36,046 nucleotides of DNA from an uncultured Collinsella sp. (GCA_900541285.1 UQJA01000007.1:1-36046), one strand, 5' to 3'; shown: positions 8,172 through 16,342, numbered from the stretch's first letter. Made by a program: numbers and translations. Notes: generated from the sequence alone by a model not told the origin.

Positions 8172-10168
8172 TGGCCGAAAAACTCGGCATCTGCTGCCCG
8201 CCAGGGGCGAAAGGTGGCGGGATCGACCTTTACGTGCGCCGCGGCGGGTACGTCGTACCATTTGACCGTGTAGCCGGCGCCGTGAGAGCAAAAGACCGAA
8301 TCGGGCGTGTTGGGCAGATCGGCCTCGGGCTCATAGGCGGCAGTCTCGATTACGCGCTCGGCATCATGGCAAGCCGAATAGCCGGCGAACTCCAGGTACA
8401 GATGACCGCGACCGCTCGTATAGGCAGCCACCTCCAGCGCGTAATCCTGCACCTCGGATGCTGGCACGCGACCCACAAGCTTTGCCCGATCGCCCGCCAT
8501 CGCCGGCGGTTCGTACTCAGCGCCCATGCGCGTGGCGTCTGAGAGCGCCCGGCCCACGCACTCCCCCGGCACCTCGAGCTCAAAGTGGTACCACGGCTCC
8601 AACAGTACCGCCGCGCCGGCCTCACGCGCCTGCATGAGCCCCTGGCGAATCGCGCGGTACGTGGCCTGGCGAAAATCGCCGCCCTCGGTATGTTTGGCAT
8701 GCGCACGGCCGCCCGTGAGCGTAATGCGCACATCGGTGATGGGCGAGCCGGTCAGCACGCCCAGGTGATCGCGCTCCATGGCGTTGGTGAGTGCCAAACG
8801 CTGCCAGTTAAGATCGAGCTCGTCGGTCGAGGTCACGGTACCAAACTGCACGCCCGAACCCGCCGGCAACGGCTCCAGGCGTAGATGCACCTCGGCATAG
8901 TGGCGCAGTGGCTCAAAGTGGCCCACGCCCTCGACCGGCTGCGAAATAGTCTCCTTATAGAGAATGCCGCCAGACTCAAACGCAACCGAAAGGCCAAAGC
9001 GATCGGCCAACACCCGTTGCACGACCTCGAGCTGCACCGCCCCCATAAGCTGCAGATGTATTTGTTCAAGATGCGTGTTCCAGCTTACGCCGAGCATGGG
9101 ATCCTCGTCGGCAAGCTCGGCCAGCGCCTGGAACACCGTATGGACATCGTGTTCGCCCGGAAGCACCGTATAGGTGAGAACCGGCGCAATGACAGGTGCA
9201 TCGCCCGCGGGCTCCGCGCCTAGGGCATCACCAGGGCGAACGTGCGCTAGGCCCGTCACGGCACAAATACCGCCAGCAGCAACTTCTTGAGCAAGCTCAT
9301 ACTTTTCGCCGTTATAGATGCGTACCTGGTCGACCTTCTGCTCCCACGCCTCGGCACCGGAACGTCCGTTAATCATCTGCTTGGCATGCAGCGTGCCGCC
9401 GGTCACTTTAACCCATGCCAAGCGCTCGCCGCGATCCCCGCGGCTCACGCGGTAGACGCGCGCGGCAAACTCCGGGCGCCATGTCTGTTCGCGCATCAGC
9501 GCGCATATGCCATCCAGCAGCTCGTCCACGCCTTGGTCCTTGAGCGCCGAGCCGGCAAAGCAGGGAAAGAGCTTGCGCTCGGCAACCATGCGCGACAGCG
9601 TCGCGGCGGAAAGCTCACCCGCCTCAAGAAACTCCTCGAGCGCCGCCTCGTCCAACGCAGCAGCGTCCTCCTGAACAGCCCCGCCCACCAGCAGTTCGCT
9701 GGCATCCAGGCAGCCCTCGGAGAGACGTTGCCCAAGTTGTGCCAGCAAAACATCGCGGCCGGGATTCTCCAAATCGATTTTGTTGATAAAGATGAACGTC
9801 GGAATGTCATAGCGCGCAAGCAGACGCCACAGGGTTTCGGTGTGCCCCTGCACGCCGTCGTTGGCGCTCACAACCAAAATCGCATAGTCGAGCGCGCGCA
9901 GTGTGCGCTCCGCCTCGGCCGAAAAATCGACGTGGCCGGGCGCATCCACAAGCATGACGCGGGTATCGCCGTGGTCGAGCACGGCCTGCGACGAGAAGAT
10001 CGTAATGCCGCGCTCACGCTCGATCGCGTTAGTGTCCAGATGCGAATCGCCATCGTCCACGCGGCCGCGCTTGCGAATGCGGCCCGCGTTGAACAGCATG
10101 GCCTCGGCCAACGTGGTCTTGCCGGCATCGACATGCGCCAAGATTCCAACGACTGCCTGCTTCGACAT
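8165..10168 (-). CDS. TetM/EF-G-like translation-factor GTPase
   Basis: The 667-residue protein has an EF-G-type GTPase domain: G1 AHVDAGKTT (11-19), G2 RERGIT, G3 DAPGH and G4 NKID. A beta-barrel domain II and EF-G domains III to V follow, as in ribosomal protection proteins. It resembles the Tet(M)/Tet(W)/OtrA group in size (639-660 residues) and layout. Those proteins dislodge tetracycline from the ribosome, but divergent chromosomal members exist whose resistance role is unproven. The C-terminal part (YTVKWYDVPAAAHVKVDP) differs from what I know of Tet(M), so I do not call resistance. I chose the ATG at 10168 because GAGGAGAG precedes it and MSKQAVVGILAHVDAG is the natural N-terminus; 23 extra in-frame codons upstream look untranslated. 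It ends inside palindrome copy 3. Confidence 0.8.
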   Translation of the reverse strand: MSKQAVVGILAHVDAGKTTLAEAMLFNAGRIRKRGRVDDGDSHLDTNAIERERGITIFSSQAVLDHGDTRVMLVDAPGHVDFSAEAERTLRALDYAILVVSANDGVQGHTETLWRLLARYDIPTFIFINKIDLENPGRDVLLAQLGQRLSEGCLDASELLVGGAVQEDAAALDEAALEEFLEAGELSAATLSRMVAERKLFPCFAGSALKDQGVDELLDGICALMREQTWRPEFAARVYRVSRGDRGERLAWVKVTGGTLHAKQMINGRSGAEAWEQKVDQVRIYNGEKYELAQEVAAGGICAVTGLAHVRPGDALGAEPAGDAPVIAPVLTYTVLPGEHDVHTVFQALAELADEDPMLGVSWNTHLEQIHLQLMGAVQLEVVQRVLADRFGLSVAFESGGILYKETISQPVEGVGHFEPLRHYAEVHLRLEPLPAGSGVQFGTVTSTDELDLNWQRLALTNAMERDHLGVLTGSPITDVRITLTGGRAHAKHTEGGDFRQATYRAIRQGLMQAREAGAAVLLEPWYHFELEVPGECVGRALSDATRMGAEYEPPAMAGDRAKLVGRVPASEVQDYALEVAAYTSGRGHLYLEFAGYSACHDAERVIETAAYEPEADLPNTPDSVFCSHGAGYTVKWYDVPAAAHVKVDPATFRPWRAADAEFFGHM

Positions 10169-10355
10169 GGCTCTCCTCTTATTACAAGCCCATCGCACGC
10201 GGCAACGGGCGTCCTCGTTCCACACTGGATGATACAATTTACGGGCCGGCGGGCGAAGCGGGCCCTATCCCCCGACCGAGCTCATCGCCCCACGTTGCCG
10301 CGCGGCGTTTTTCGTAGGTTCGCGCCTTGCGAAAGCCGGCTTGCAAAACAGTGCA

Positions 10356-10395
10356 GCGAACGAAAATGGCCCCGGGTGGGACCATTTTCGTTCGC
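10356..10395 (-). terminator. Long hairpin downstream of the GNAT gene
   Basis: The left arm GCGAACGAAAATGG (10356-10369) pairs perfectly with 10382-10395. A mispair and three more G-C pairs follow inside, closing a 4-base loop. It lies 28 bases past the acetyltransferase stop. On the minus strand it is followed by a short T-rich stretch (TGTTTTG). It is probably a terminator, and its long arms also make it a possible member of a dispersed palindrome family. Confidence 0.65.
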
Positions 10396-10422
10396 GCGAA
10401 TTATTGATATGAGGCGTCGCTC

Positions 10423-10914
10423 TTACGCCTCGCGCAGCCAATCAAACGCGACGCGCGGCGTACCGTCCGACACATATACGATACCGGCGCGCTTAAACCC
10501 GGCCTTGGCGATGGCTCCCTGCATGGGCAGGTTGTCCTGATGCGTGTCGATGCGCAGGTGATCGGCACGCTCCTTGGCAAAGGCAAACATCGCAGCCGCG
10601 ATACCGTGCACGGTGCCATCGGACGCCACGCGATGCAGCACGGCGTACGGAGCGTCGCTGCGCCATTGACCATCCTCAATGACGTCATAGCACTCGTCCG
10701 GGCCCGGCAAAAAGGCAAACGTCGCCACCACGTGGCCGTCGACTTCGCACACATAGCTGCCATCGGCGGCGATATCGGCAGCCAGCTGCTCGGCAGAAGG
10801 CGTGCCCTCGGGCCACTGCGTGGCGTTGCCATGTGCGCGCATAAAGGCGCGGGCTGCGTCATAGATAGCCATGACGGCGGGAATGTCGGTATCGAGGGTT
10901 TTTCTGATCATCAC
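10423..10914 (-). CDS. GNAT-family N-acetyltransferase
   Basis: The 163-residue protein begins IRKTLDTDIPAVMAIYDAAR, the usual beta1-alpha1 opening of GNAT enzymes. It has the central strand pair (SYVCEVDGHVVATFAF), a cofactor-binding strand and helix (LHRVASDGTVHGIAAAMFAFAKERA) and the closing motif LRIDTHQDNLPMQGAIAKAGFKRAGIVYV. GNAT enzymes transfer an acyl group from acyl-CoA to an amine, and the substrate here is not identifiable. The start is GTG at 10914 (GAGGT seven bases upstream) or the adjacent ATG at 10911. It is divergent from the zinc-ribbon gene, with a shared inverted repeat between them. Confidence 0.85.
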   Translation of the reverse strand: MMIRKTLDTDIPAVMAIYDAARAFMRAHGNATQWPEGTPSAEQLAADIAADGSYVCEVDGHVVATFAFLPGPDECYDVIEDGQWRSDAPYAVLHRVASDGTVHGIAAAMFAFAKERADHLRIDTHQDNLPMQGAIAKAGFKRAGIVYVSDGTPRVAFDWLREA

Positions 10915-10934
10915 GCGGCGACCTCACGTTTATT

Positions 10935-10962
10935 GGTATCACTTTGGTTGAGCAATGATACC
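10935..10962. promoter_or_regulatory. Inverted repeat in the divergent GNAT / zinc-ribbon promoter region
   Basis: GGTATCA (10935-10941) and its complement TGATACC (10956-10962) are separated by 14 bases in the 74-base gap between two divergent genes. On the plus strand TTGGTA and TGATAC stand 17 bases apart, so part of the repeat may be the promoter itself. It could equally be an operator. Sequence alone does not decide. Confidence 0.4.
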
Positions 10963-10988
10963 AGCGTTTGGAGAGAGGCGCTAAGCAG

Positions 10989-11285
10989 ATGGGAAGCAAA
11001 AAGCGAGCCGCCTGGTCAAAGGCCAAAAGCGAGTTTTTGGGCGCTGCTACCGGCGGCGATATGAGCGACCTGTTTGCGCGCGAGGACGAGCGCCGCGACG
11101 CCCTAGACGCCGAGCGCGATGAAGCCTGGCGTTACAAGTCATGCGAACGCAAAAACCGTTACGACACACGCGCCGAGGCCGAGGCCGTTATGGCCGACTG
11201 CGAAAACCGTGGGCGCCGCGGGCTGGCCTGCTACAAATGCGAATACTGCGGCGGCTGGCACCTGACGTCGCACCCTTGGAAATAG
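10989..11285 (+). CDS. Small basic zinc-ribbon-like protein of unknown function
   Basis: The protein has 98 residues. Its N-terminal half is charged and low in structure (GSKKRAAWSKAKSEF...). The C-terminal half has a C-x-K-x2-Y-x-T-x2-E-A pattern (CERKNRYDTRAEAEAVM). It is followed by CYKCEYCGGWHLTSHP, in which CxxCxxC and a nearby His could bind one zinc ion. This Tyr-x-T-x2-EA plus CxxCxGWHLT arrangement recurs in small actinobacterial proteins that I know only as hypothetical. I place the start at 10989, where the basic N-terminus begins; an in-frame start at 10968 is possible. A binding role for nucleic acid is plausible but not shown. Confidence 0.65.
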   Translation: MGSKKRAAWSKAKSEFLGAATGGDMSDLFAREDERRDALDAERDEAWRYKSCERKNRYDTRAEAEAVMADCENRGRRGLACYKCEYCGGWHLTSHPWK

Positions 11286-11333
11286 ACCCCGCATCGGCAC
11301 GGCACTGACGGAGCGCCAACCATCGCACGCAAG

Positions 11334-12038
11334 CTACGGGCGCGGTGGCACCAAAACATCGTAGCGAACGGCCTTGCCCGCAAGTTGATAGCTCGGCTTA
11401 ACGCCGGCAAGCAGTGGCCCCTTCACCGGCCGCTTGATAACGACCTTGCGCGGGTGCACCGCAAGCGCGGCTTCGACCAGCGCCTCCTCATCGGCACACG
11501 GCTGTTCCAGATGATGCAAGAGTTGGAACTTCTTTTTAACCGCCGCGCTCTTGGTGCGCCCGGGAAACATGGGGTCCAGATACACCACGTCAGGAGCCGC
11601 AAGCTCGCCCTGCCCGATCAGCTCAGCTGTATGGCGAAGGCCGGCAATGCTGTCCTCGCCCGCATGCAAGCGCATGCGGGACACGGCGGCCGCAAGCGCC
11701 GGATTATCTGCCGCACGATCCAAGGCATCCTTGAGGAGCGCCGCGATCACGCAATCCTGCTCATACAGATCGACGGTAAAGCCCGCGGCCGCCAACAGTA
11801 GCGAATCCTCGCCAAAGCCTGCCGTGGCGTCAATCGCCCATGGGCTCTCGATGCCTTTTGCGCGCGCAGCCTTTACCAGCAGCTCTTGCTGCAGACGGCC
11901 CTGCTTGAGCCGCGGAAGCATGCGAGTAAAATCGGCACGCAGCTCCATCGTGCCGTCGGTGAGCGTGAGGCCCTCGGACGTCCCGGTCAGCTCAAGACCC
12001 GCGGCCCGAGCAACAAAAAAGGGATCGGCGACGCCCAT
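11334..12038 (-). CDS. rsmJ: 16S rRNA (guanine-1516-N2)-methyltransferase RsmJ
   Basis: The protein has about 234 residues and a Rossmann-fold methyltransferase core. Motif I is AIDATAGFGEDSLLLAAAGF, the acidic end of strand 2 is LYEQD, and the catalytic-strand motif VVYLDPMFPGRTKSAAVKKK is a hallmark of RsmJ (YhiQ). The late segment KVVIKRPVKGPLLAGVKPSY is also RsmJ-like. It is expected to methylate G1516 (E. coli numbering) of the small-subunit rRNA with S-adenosylmethionine. I prefer the ATG at 12038, since AAGGAG sits 5 bases upstream; a GTG at 12044 would overlap that site. It is apparently monocistronic. RsmJ is best known from proteobacteria, but the motifs are clear. Confidence 0.83.
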   Translation of the reverse strand: MGVADPFFVARAAGLELTGTSEGLTLTDGTMELRADFTRMLPRLKQGRLQQELLVKAARAKGIESPWAIDATAGFGEDSLLLAAAGFTVDLYEQDCVIAALLKDALDRAADNPALAAAVSRMRLHAGEDSIAGLRHTAELIGQGELAAPDVVYLDPMFPGRTKSAAVKKKFQLLHHLEQPCADEEALVEAALAVHPRKVVIKRPVKGPLLAGVKPSYQLAGKAVRYDVLVPPRP

Positions 12039-12101
12039 GGACACTCCTTAACAAGCAAAACGAATACGTGAGCGCCGTTTATGTCGGCACCCAACCGTCC
12101 G

Positions 12102-12245
12102 CTATTGTCCCACATGCGACATGGCCCACAGCATCCCAATGCAAAGCACCGCCATCAATCCCGTGCACACGGCAGCGATCACAGAATCACCCATGCGCCT
12201 TCCCAACGACCGCGGCTCATGCACTTGCCCTGCTCCGTACATCAT
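12102..12245 (-). CDS. Small single-pass membrane protein (47 residues)
   Basis: This short open frame on the minus strand starts at ATG 12245 (or the adjacent ATG at 12242), right after a strong AAGGAGGAG ribosome-binding site. It ends with TAG at 12102. The N-terminal 20 residues are polar and basic (MMYGAGQVHEPRSLGRRMGD). The rest is one hydrophobic helix (SVIAAVCTGLMAVLCIGMLW) with a short tail AMSHVGQ. The basic residues before the helix predict a cytoplasmic N-terminus. It lies 63 bases upstream of rsmJ on the same strand, so the two may be cotranscribed. No homologue is recognisable to me. Confidence 0.6.
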   Translation of the reverse strand: MMYGAGQVHEPRSLGRRMGDSVIAAVCTGLMAVLCIGMLWAMSHVGQ

Positions 12246-12477
12246 GGCTCCTCCTTGAGACCAGCTCTTACCATGGACCCATCATCGCAGCGCCGCGCAT
12301 ACGCTGCCATCGATTTGACTTACGCCCAGCTTTCCTTTTTGAAAGGTTGGGTTTGGCTGCGCGGGCTCAATGCGCTTTCAAACGCATGCATCGCCGCGTT
12401 GAACTACAATGTGCTTCACCATATGTGCAGTACATTGGGTGCGCCAAGTTGGCGTACTCGTATCGAAAGGACCAGCC

Positions 12478-12879
12478 ATGAGCTTCACTCGCAAGACTCT
12501 CAAAATCCTTGCTCTCATCTACTTTGTTTTGGGCATCGCCAGCCTCGTCACCGCCGGCATCGGTATCGCCACGGGCGGTCTCGATTCCACGTACGGTTCG
12601 TACGCCACGCTCGCAGCGGTCGTGCTTATCGCCAAGGGTCTCGTCGACCTTGCCGCAGGCGTCGCCGGTATCAAGGGCGCCAACAAGCCTTCGCAGGTGG
12701 ACGGCGCGTTTAAGCTCGGTATTGTTGCCGCGGTCGCCACGCTTGCCCAAGCGGTGCTCACGCTTCCCGCGTTTGGCGGCGACGCCATCAACTTTGGCGC
12801 CTTTGTCATCGTGGTGTACGACCTGTTCTTTGTTCAGCAGGCACACGCCGTTAAGGCCGAGAACAAGGACCGCCTATAA
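12478..12879 (+). CDS. Small four-helix membrane protein of unknown function
   Basis: The 133-residue protein has four hydrophobic segments at about residues 8-30, 42-66, 80-99 and 103-122. A basic N-terminus (SFTRKTLK) and a charged C-terminus (VKAENKDRL) predict both ends in the cytoplasm. Its small-residue-rich helices (LAAVVLIAKGLVDLAAGVAGI) resemble DUF4064/DUF4190-type small membrane proteins, but I cannot assign the family with confidence. The ATG at 12478 follows GAAAGGA. An upstream in-frame start at 12409 has no such site. It is followed by a strong terminator, so it is a single-gene unit. Confidence 0.7.
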   Translation: MSFTRKTLKILALIYFVLGIASLVTAGIGIATGGLDSTYGSYATLAAVVLIAKGLVDLAAGVAGIKGANKPSQVDGAFKLGIVAAVATLAQAVLTLPAFGGDAINFGAFVIVVYDLFFVQQAHAVKAENKDRL

Positions 12880-12917
12880 GCGCTCGCTTCTCATAACCTC
12901 TGCAGCCAAGCAACTAA

Positions 12918-12953
12918 AAAGGGCCGATCGCGCATCTCCGCGGTCGGCCCTTT
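12918..12953 (+). terminator. Terminator after the four-helix membrane protein
   Basis: AAAGGGCCGATCGCG pairs with CGCGGTCGGCCCTTT (15 pairs, one G-T) around a 6-base loop CATCTC, and the 3' arm ends in TTT. It begins 38 bases after the stop codon at 12879. Confidence 0.8.
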
Positions 12954-12983
12954 ACGTTTGCCCAGATAAAACCTACCAAAATA

Positions 12984-13006
12984 AACCTGTCCCTTTTTGC
13001 CAGGTT
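12984..13006 (-). terminator. Weak hairpin downstream of rlmA
   Basis: AACCTG (12984-12989) and CAGGTT (13001-13006) form a 6-bp stem with an 11-base loop. On the minus strand it is followed by TATTTT, directly after the rlmA stop. The loop TCCCTTTTTGC recalls the right arm of the CTGTCCCTTTGT palindromes and may be a decayed relative. Confidence 0.4.
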
Positions 13007-13007
13007 G

Positions 13008-13823
13008 TTAGCTGTGGCGGTACTCGGCGATGATGAAGTCGATGTCAGTCTGAAGGGTATCGAGGTTTGCCAGGCGCTCTTTGTCGGCAGGGCGCGTGCG
13101 GTAGTAGTACGGCGTCATCTGGAACACCGCCTCGATGTCGGCCTGGGTCTGAAGCGTAATTCTCGCAGACACCCGCTGCGTTCCGACCAACTCGAGCTCG
13201 GTGGTCTTCGGCAGCTTCTCATCGTTAAGGTACGGCGTGTCGTAGAGTACCTCCTTGAGCCCAAAGAGGTGACGAGCACCCGGCACCACGGTGTAGAGCG
13301 AACCCTCCGGCGCCAGCACGCGGGCAAACTCGCGCTCGTTAAAGGGGGCAAAGAGCTCGGTCACCATATCGAAGGCGCCATCGGCCACGGGGATGTCCTT
13401 CATGTTGGCCACGAAGTAGGTCGCATCGCCGCGCTTGGCGGCCAGGCGCACCATCTCCTTGCCCAGGTCAAAACCGTAAGCATCTACGCCCGGCACCGCG
13501 CCCATGGCACTGGTGTAATAGCCCTCGCCACAGCAAATATCGAGCAGCGTTATGGGGCCATTCGCAGACGTGGCGCGCCCAGACACCTGCTTGCGCACCA
13601 GCTCGACCATCGCATCGCGCAACGGCGCGTAGTATCCACGGTTCAAAAAGTCACGACGGCTGCGCGCCTGCGACTTGGGATCACCCATGGAGTCGCCGCT
13701 CTTGGACGAACGCAGTAGATATAGATAACCCTCGCGCGCACGGTCAAACCGGTGTCCGCCCGCGCATGCGGCCCCACGCTCATCGTCCACCAACGGTTCA
13801 TGGCAAACGGGACACAACAACAT
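13008..13823 (-). CDS. 23S rRNA (guanine-N1)-methyltransferase, RlmA family
   Basis: The 271-residue protein begins with a zinc finger (CPVCHEPL...CAGGHRFD, four ligands C4, C7, C20 and H24) followed by RAREGYLYLL. This is the RlmA/TlrB signature. The linker GDSMGDPKSQARSRRDFLNRGYYAPLRDA is typical. The methyltransferase motif I is LLDICCGEGYYT (93-104), and the late part TPYYYRTRPADKERLA matches the family. RlmA(I) enzymes methylate G745 and RlmA(II)/TlrB enzymes G748 of 23S rRNA, the latter conferring tylosin resistance. Sequence alone does not separate the two here. The ATG at 13823 follows AAGGAG. It is divergent from the MATE gene. Confidence 0.85.
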   Translation of the reverse strand: MLLCPVCHEPLVDDERGAACAGGHRFDRAREGYLYLLRSSKSGDSMGDPKSQARSRRDFLNRGYYAPLRDAMVELVRKQVSGRATSANGPITLLDICCGEGYYTSAMGAVPGVDAYGFDLGKEMVRLAAKRGDATYFVANMKDIPVADGAFDMVTELFAPFNEREFARVLAPEGSLYTVVPGARHLFGLKEVLYDTPYLNDEKLPKTTELELVGTQRVSARITLQTQADIEAVFQMTPYYYRTRPADKERLANLDTLQTDIDFIIAEYRHS

Positions 13824-13879
13824 GGCAACTCCTTAGCGCGAACAACACAACGCCCACCATTGTCTCACGCCTTCCCCAC

Positions 13880-13937
13880 CTAGTCATTGGGGACGCTCTT
13901 AAATGACTGCTCGTTTAAGAGCGTCCCCAATGACTAG
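13880..13937. repeat. Perfect 24-bp palindrome upstream of the MATE gene
   Basis: Two perfect 24-bp arms (13880-13903 and 13914-13937) flank a 10-base loop. Each arm contains CTAGTCATTGGGGACGCTCT. The element lies between two divergent genes, so it is not at a gene end, as a terminator would be. It is the longest perfect inverted repeat in the first half of the window. Its loop begins with TGACT, echoing the arm sequence AGTCA. It may be a dispersed REP- or MITE-like element. Confidence 0.85.
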
Positions 13938-14001
13938 TCGATTAGGAGTATCATCGTCTGCGCAAATAAGCACGAAAGAGCATGTTAGAGATTGAGAGCG
14001 T

Positions 14002-15384
14002 ATGGCTGACACCGTATCTAAGCACATTGACATGACCACCGGCTCGCTGTGGCGCAATATTCCCCTGTTCGCCTTCCCCGTGGCCGCCACGAGCATCTTG
14101 GAGCAGCTGTCGAACCTCATCGCCACGGTCATCATCGGTAACTTCTCGGGCGACCAGGGAACCCTCGCCATGGCGGCGGTCGGCTCCAATGTTCCGCTTA
14201 CCAGTCTTATGCTCAACCTGTTTATTGGCATGTCGCTTGGCTCCAACGTGGTCATCGCCAACGCTATCGGCCGCAACGATCAGAACATGGTCAAACGCGC
14301 CGTCCATACCTCGATTTTAATGGCGCTCGTGGGCTTTGTCGTCATCGCTCTGGGCGAGATCTTTGCCGAGCCCATGCTCGCCGCGCTCAACGTTCCCGCC
14401 GAAACCATGCCGCTCGCTTCGCTCTACCTGCGCGTCTTTTTGCTCAGCATGCCCTCGATCTTGCTCTACAACTTTGAGGCTGCGATCTTCCGCTCCGTCG
14501 GCATCACCCGCATGCCGCTGCAGGCGCTTGCCGTGTCCACCGTCCTCAACATTGGCCTGGACCTCATCTTTGTCCCTGTGCTCCACTGGGGTGTCGCGGG
14601 CGTCGCCATCGCCACCGCCATCGCCTATACCGTCAGCGCCGCCACGCTCTTTATCCGCCTGCTCAAGACCGACTCCGTCGTCCGCGTTACCCCGCGCGAC
14701 TTGGCTATCGATCCTGTCGCCCTCAAGCGCATCGTCAAGATCGGCCTGCCCGCCGGCATCCAAAGCGCCGTCTTTGCCGTCGCCAACATCATCATCCAGT
14801 CTGCCATCAACAGTCTGGGCACCGAGGTCATGGCGGCATCGAGCGCCGCCATGAGCCTGGAGTACGTGTGCTACAACCTGCTCAACAGCTTTAGCCAGGC
14901 TTGCACCACCTTTGTGGGACAAAATCACGGTGCCCGCCAGATCGACCGCTGCACCAAAACGCTCAAGGTCTGCCTGGTCGAAGGCGGTATCGTTGCACTC
15001 ACCACGATCATCGTTATTGTCGGCCTGGGACGCGAGATCCTATCGCTCTTTAACAGCGATCCCAACATCGTCTCGATCGGCTATATCCGCGTGTGTTCGA
15101 TCTTCCCGGCGTACGCCTTTAGCATGTTCTACGAAAACATGTCCGGCTACCTGCGCGGCTTTGGTATCTCGCTCACGCCCGCCCTCATCACCATGATCTG
15201 CGTCTGCGGCATCCGCTTCTATTGGGTGTTCTGCGTGTTCCCGCACTTCCGCACCTTTGCGAACATCATGATGGTCTACCCCATCAGCCTGGGCACCACG
15301 GCATTCTTTATGGTCGTGGCGGTACTACTCTGCCACCCGGCACGCACCTATCGCGCCACCCAAGCCAAAGCGACAGCCCGCTAA
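14002..15384 (+). CDS. MATE-family multidrug/Na+ antiporter
   Basis: The 460-residue protein has twelve predicted membrane helices in two six-helix bundles. The opening TTGSLWRNIPLFAFPVAATSILEQLSNL is the conserved MATE N-terminus. The second bundle starts at about residue 245 (LKRIVKIGLPAGIQSAVFAVANIIIQ) and contains FVGQNHGARQIDR, the motif repeated in each half of MATE proteins. Such exporters use Na+ or H+ gradients to expel cationic drugs or metabolites. The start is preceded by only a weak site (GAGAGCG). The nearby 24-bp palindrome may affect its expression. It is convergent with the LysR gene. The substrate is unknown. Confidence 0.87.
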   Translation: MADTVSKHIDMTTGSLWRNIPLFAFPVAATSILEQLSNLIATVIIGNFSGDQGTLAMAAVGSNVPLTSLMLNLFIGMSLGSNVVIANAIGRNDQNMVKRAVHTSILMALVGFVVIALGEIFAEPMLAALNVPAETMPLASLYLRVFLLSMPSILLYNFEAAIFRSVGITRMPLQALAVSTVLNIGLDLIFVPVLHWGVAGVAIATAIAYTVSAATLFIRLLKTDSVVRVTPRDLAIDPVALKRIVKIGLPAGIQSAVFAVANIIIQSAINSLGTEVMAASSAAMSLEYVCYNLLNSFSQACTTFVGQNHGARQIDRCTKTLKVCLVEGGIVALTTIIVIVGLGREILSLFNSDPNIVSIGYIRVCSIFPAYAFSMFYENMSGYLRGFGISLTPALITMICVCGIRFYWVFCVFPHFRTFANIMMVYPISLGTTAFFMVVAVLLCHPARTYRATQAKATAR

Positions 15385-15411
15385 ACACCGCACTCAACAC
15401 CGCGCCAGTCA

Positions 15412-16278
15412 TTAATTGACAATATGCGAGCTCATATAGTCGATAAAGTGCCTCGTGGCGATGGGCATGGTGTCCCAGCTGCGCCAGGCCGCCACTACGT
15501 CGCGCGAGGGGGCGTGCACGATGGGACGTACGCGAATATCGGCACGCATGCCCTCCACAGTACGACGGTAGAGCATGCTCACGCCTAGGCCCTCCTCCAC
15601 CATCGCCATGATGGTGTAGTCGTCGGTGACCTCGCTCGTCACGTGCGGCGACAGTCCATGCGCCGCGAATGCATCGAGCACCAGGCTCTGTTCGCCCTCA
15701 TCCAGAAGCACAAACGGCTCGGAAGCCAGGTCGGCGAGCGTCACCTTTTCCTTTGCCGTCAGCGGATGAGCGACCGGCAACAGTGCCACCAACTCGTCGT
15801 GATAGACCACGCGCTTCTCGAGCCCTGCGGTAAACCCACGTGCCGTAAAGCAAAAATCCACTACGCCGTCGTGCACCCATTGGGCGTTGCGCGTGTAGTC
15901 GCCCTGCTTGAGGGTAAAGCGTACGCCCGGGTGCAGCGCCCCAAAGTCGCGGATCACGCGCGGTAACACGGTTCGACTCACGTTGGTAAACGTCGCGATG
16001 CGAATATCAGTCGACGAAAGCCCCAGCAGCTCCTGGCGCTTGCCCTCGAGCTCAGCCTCGGCAGTCACAATCTGGCGCAGATACGGCAGATATTGTTTAC
16101 CGTCACGCGTAAGCGAAACGCCCTGCTTACCGCGCTCGATAAGCGTGGTACCCAGCTCGCGCTCGAGTGCCTTGACGGCCTGGCTCACCGCACTTTGCGT
16201 ATAGCCCAGCTCGTCCGCCGCGCCCTTAAGACTGCCGCGATCGACCACCATGCAAACAATCTGATACCGCGATGCCAT
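15412..16278 (-). CDS. LysR-family transcriptional regulator
   Basis: The 288-residue protein has an N-terminal helix-turn-helix (GSLKGAADELGYTQSAVSQAVKALERELG, about 15-43), a linker helix and a periplasmic-binding-protein-like effector domain (from about residue 90, TDIRIATFTNVSRTVLPRVI). LysR proteins are usually tetrameric activators that control a divergent gene. Here the divergent gene is the EamA transporter at 16437, so that is the likely target. A TTC-N11-GAA site lies in the 158-base gap between them. The effector is not identifiable. Confidence 0.9.
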   Translation of the reverse strand: MASRYQIVCMVVDRGSLKGAADELGYTQSAVSQAVKALERELGTTLIERGKQGVSLTRDGKQYLPYLRQIVTAEAELEGKRQELLGLSSTDIRIATFTNVSRTVLPRVIRDFGALHPGVRFTLKQGDYTRNAQWVHDGVVDFCFTARGFTAGLEKRVVYHDELVALLPVAHPLTAKEKVTLADLASEPFVLLDEGEQSLVLDAFAAHGLSPHVTSEVTDDYTIMAMVEEGLGVSMLYRRTVEGMRADIRVRPIVHAPSRDVVAAWRSWDTMPIATRHFIDYMSSHIVN

Positions 16279-16342
16279 CGCGCCTCCACATCAATGCAGC
16301 CGTAAAACGTTTTGCCAGTACTTTTCCTAAAGACATTAGCAT

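Noticed and set aside
8165..10168. Confident tetracycline-resistance call
   Set aside because: Divergent from known Tet(M)-type proteins and no mobile context; only family membership is supported.
12068..12481. Two plus-strand frames over the small membrane peptide region
   Set aside because: They lack ribosome-binding sites and protein-like composition; the minus-strand 47-codon gene fits better.
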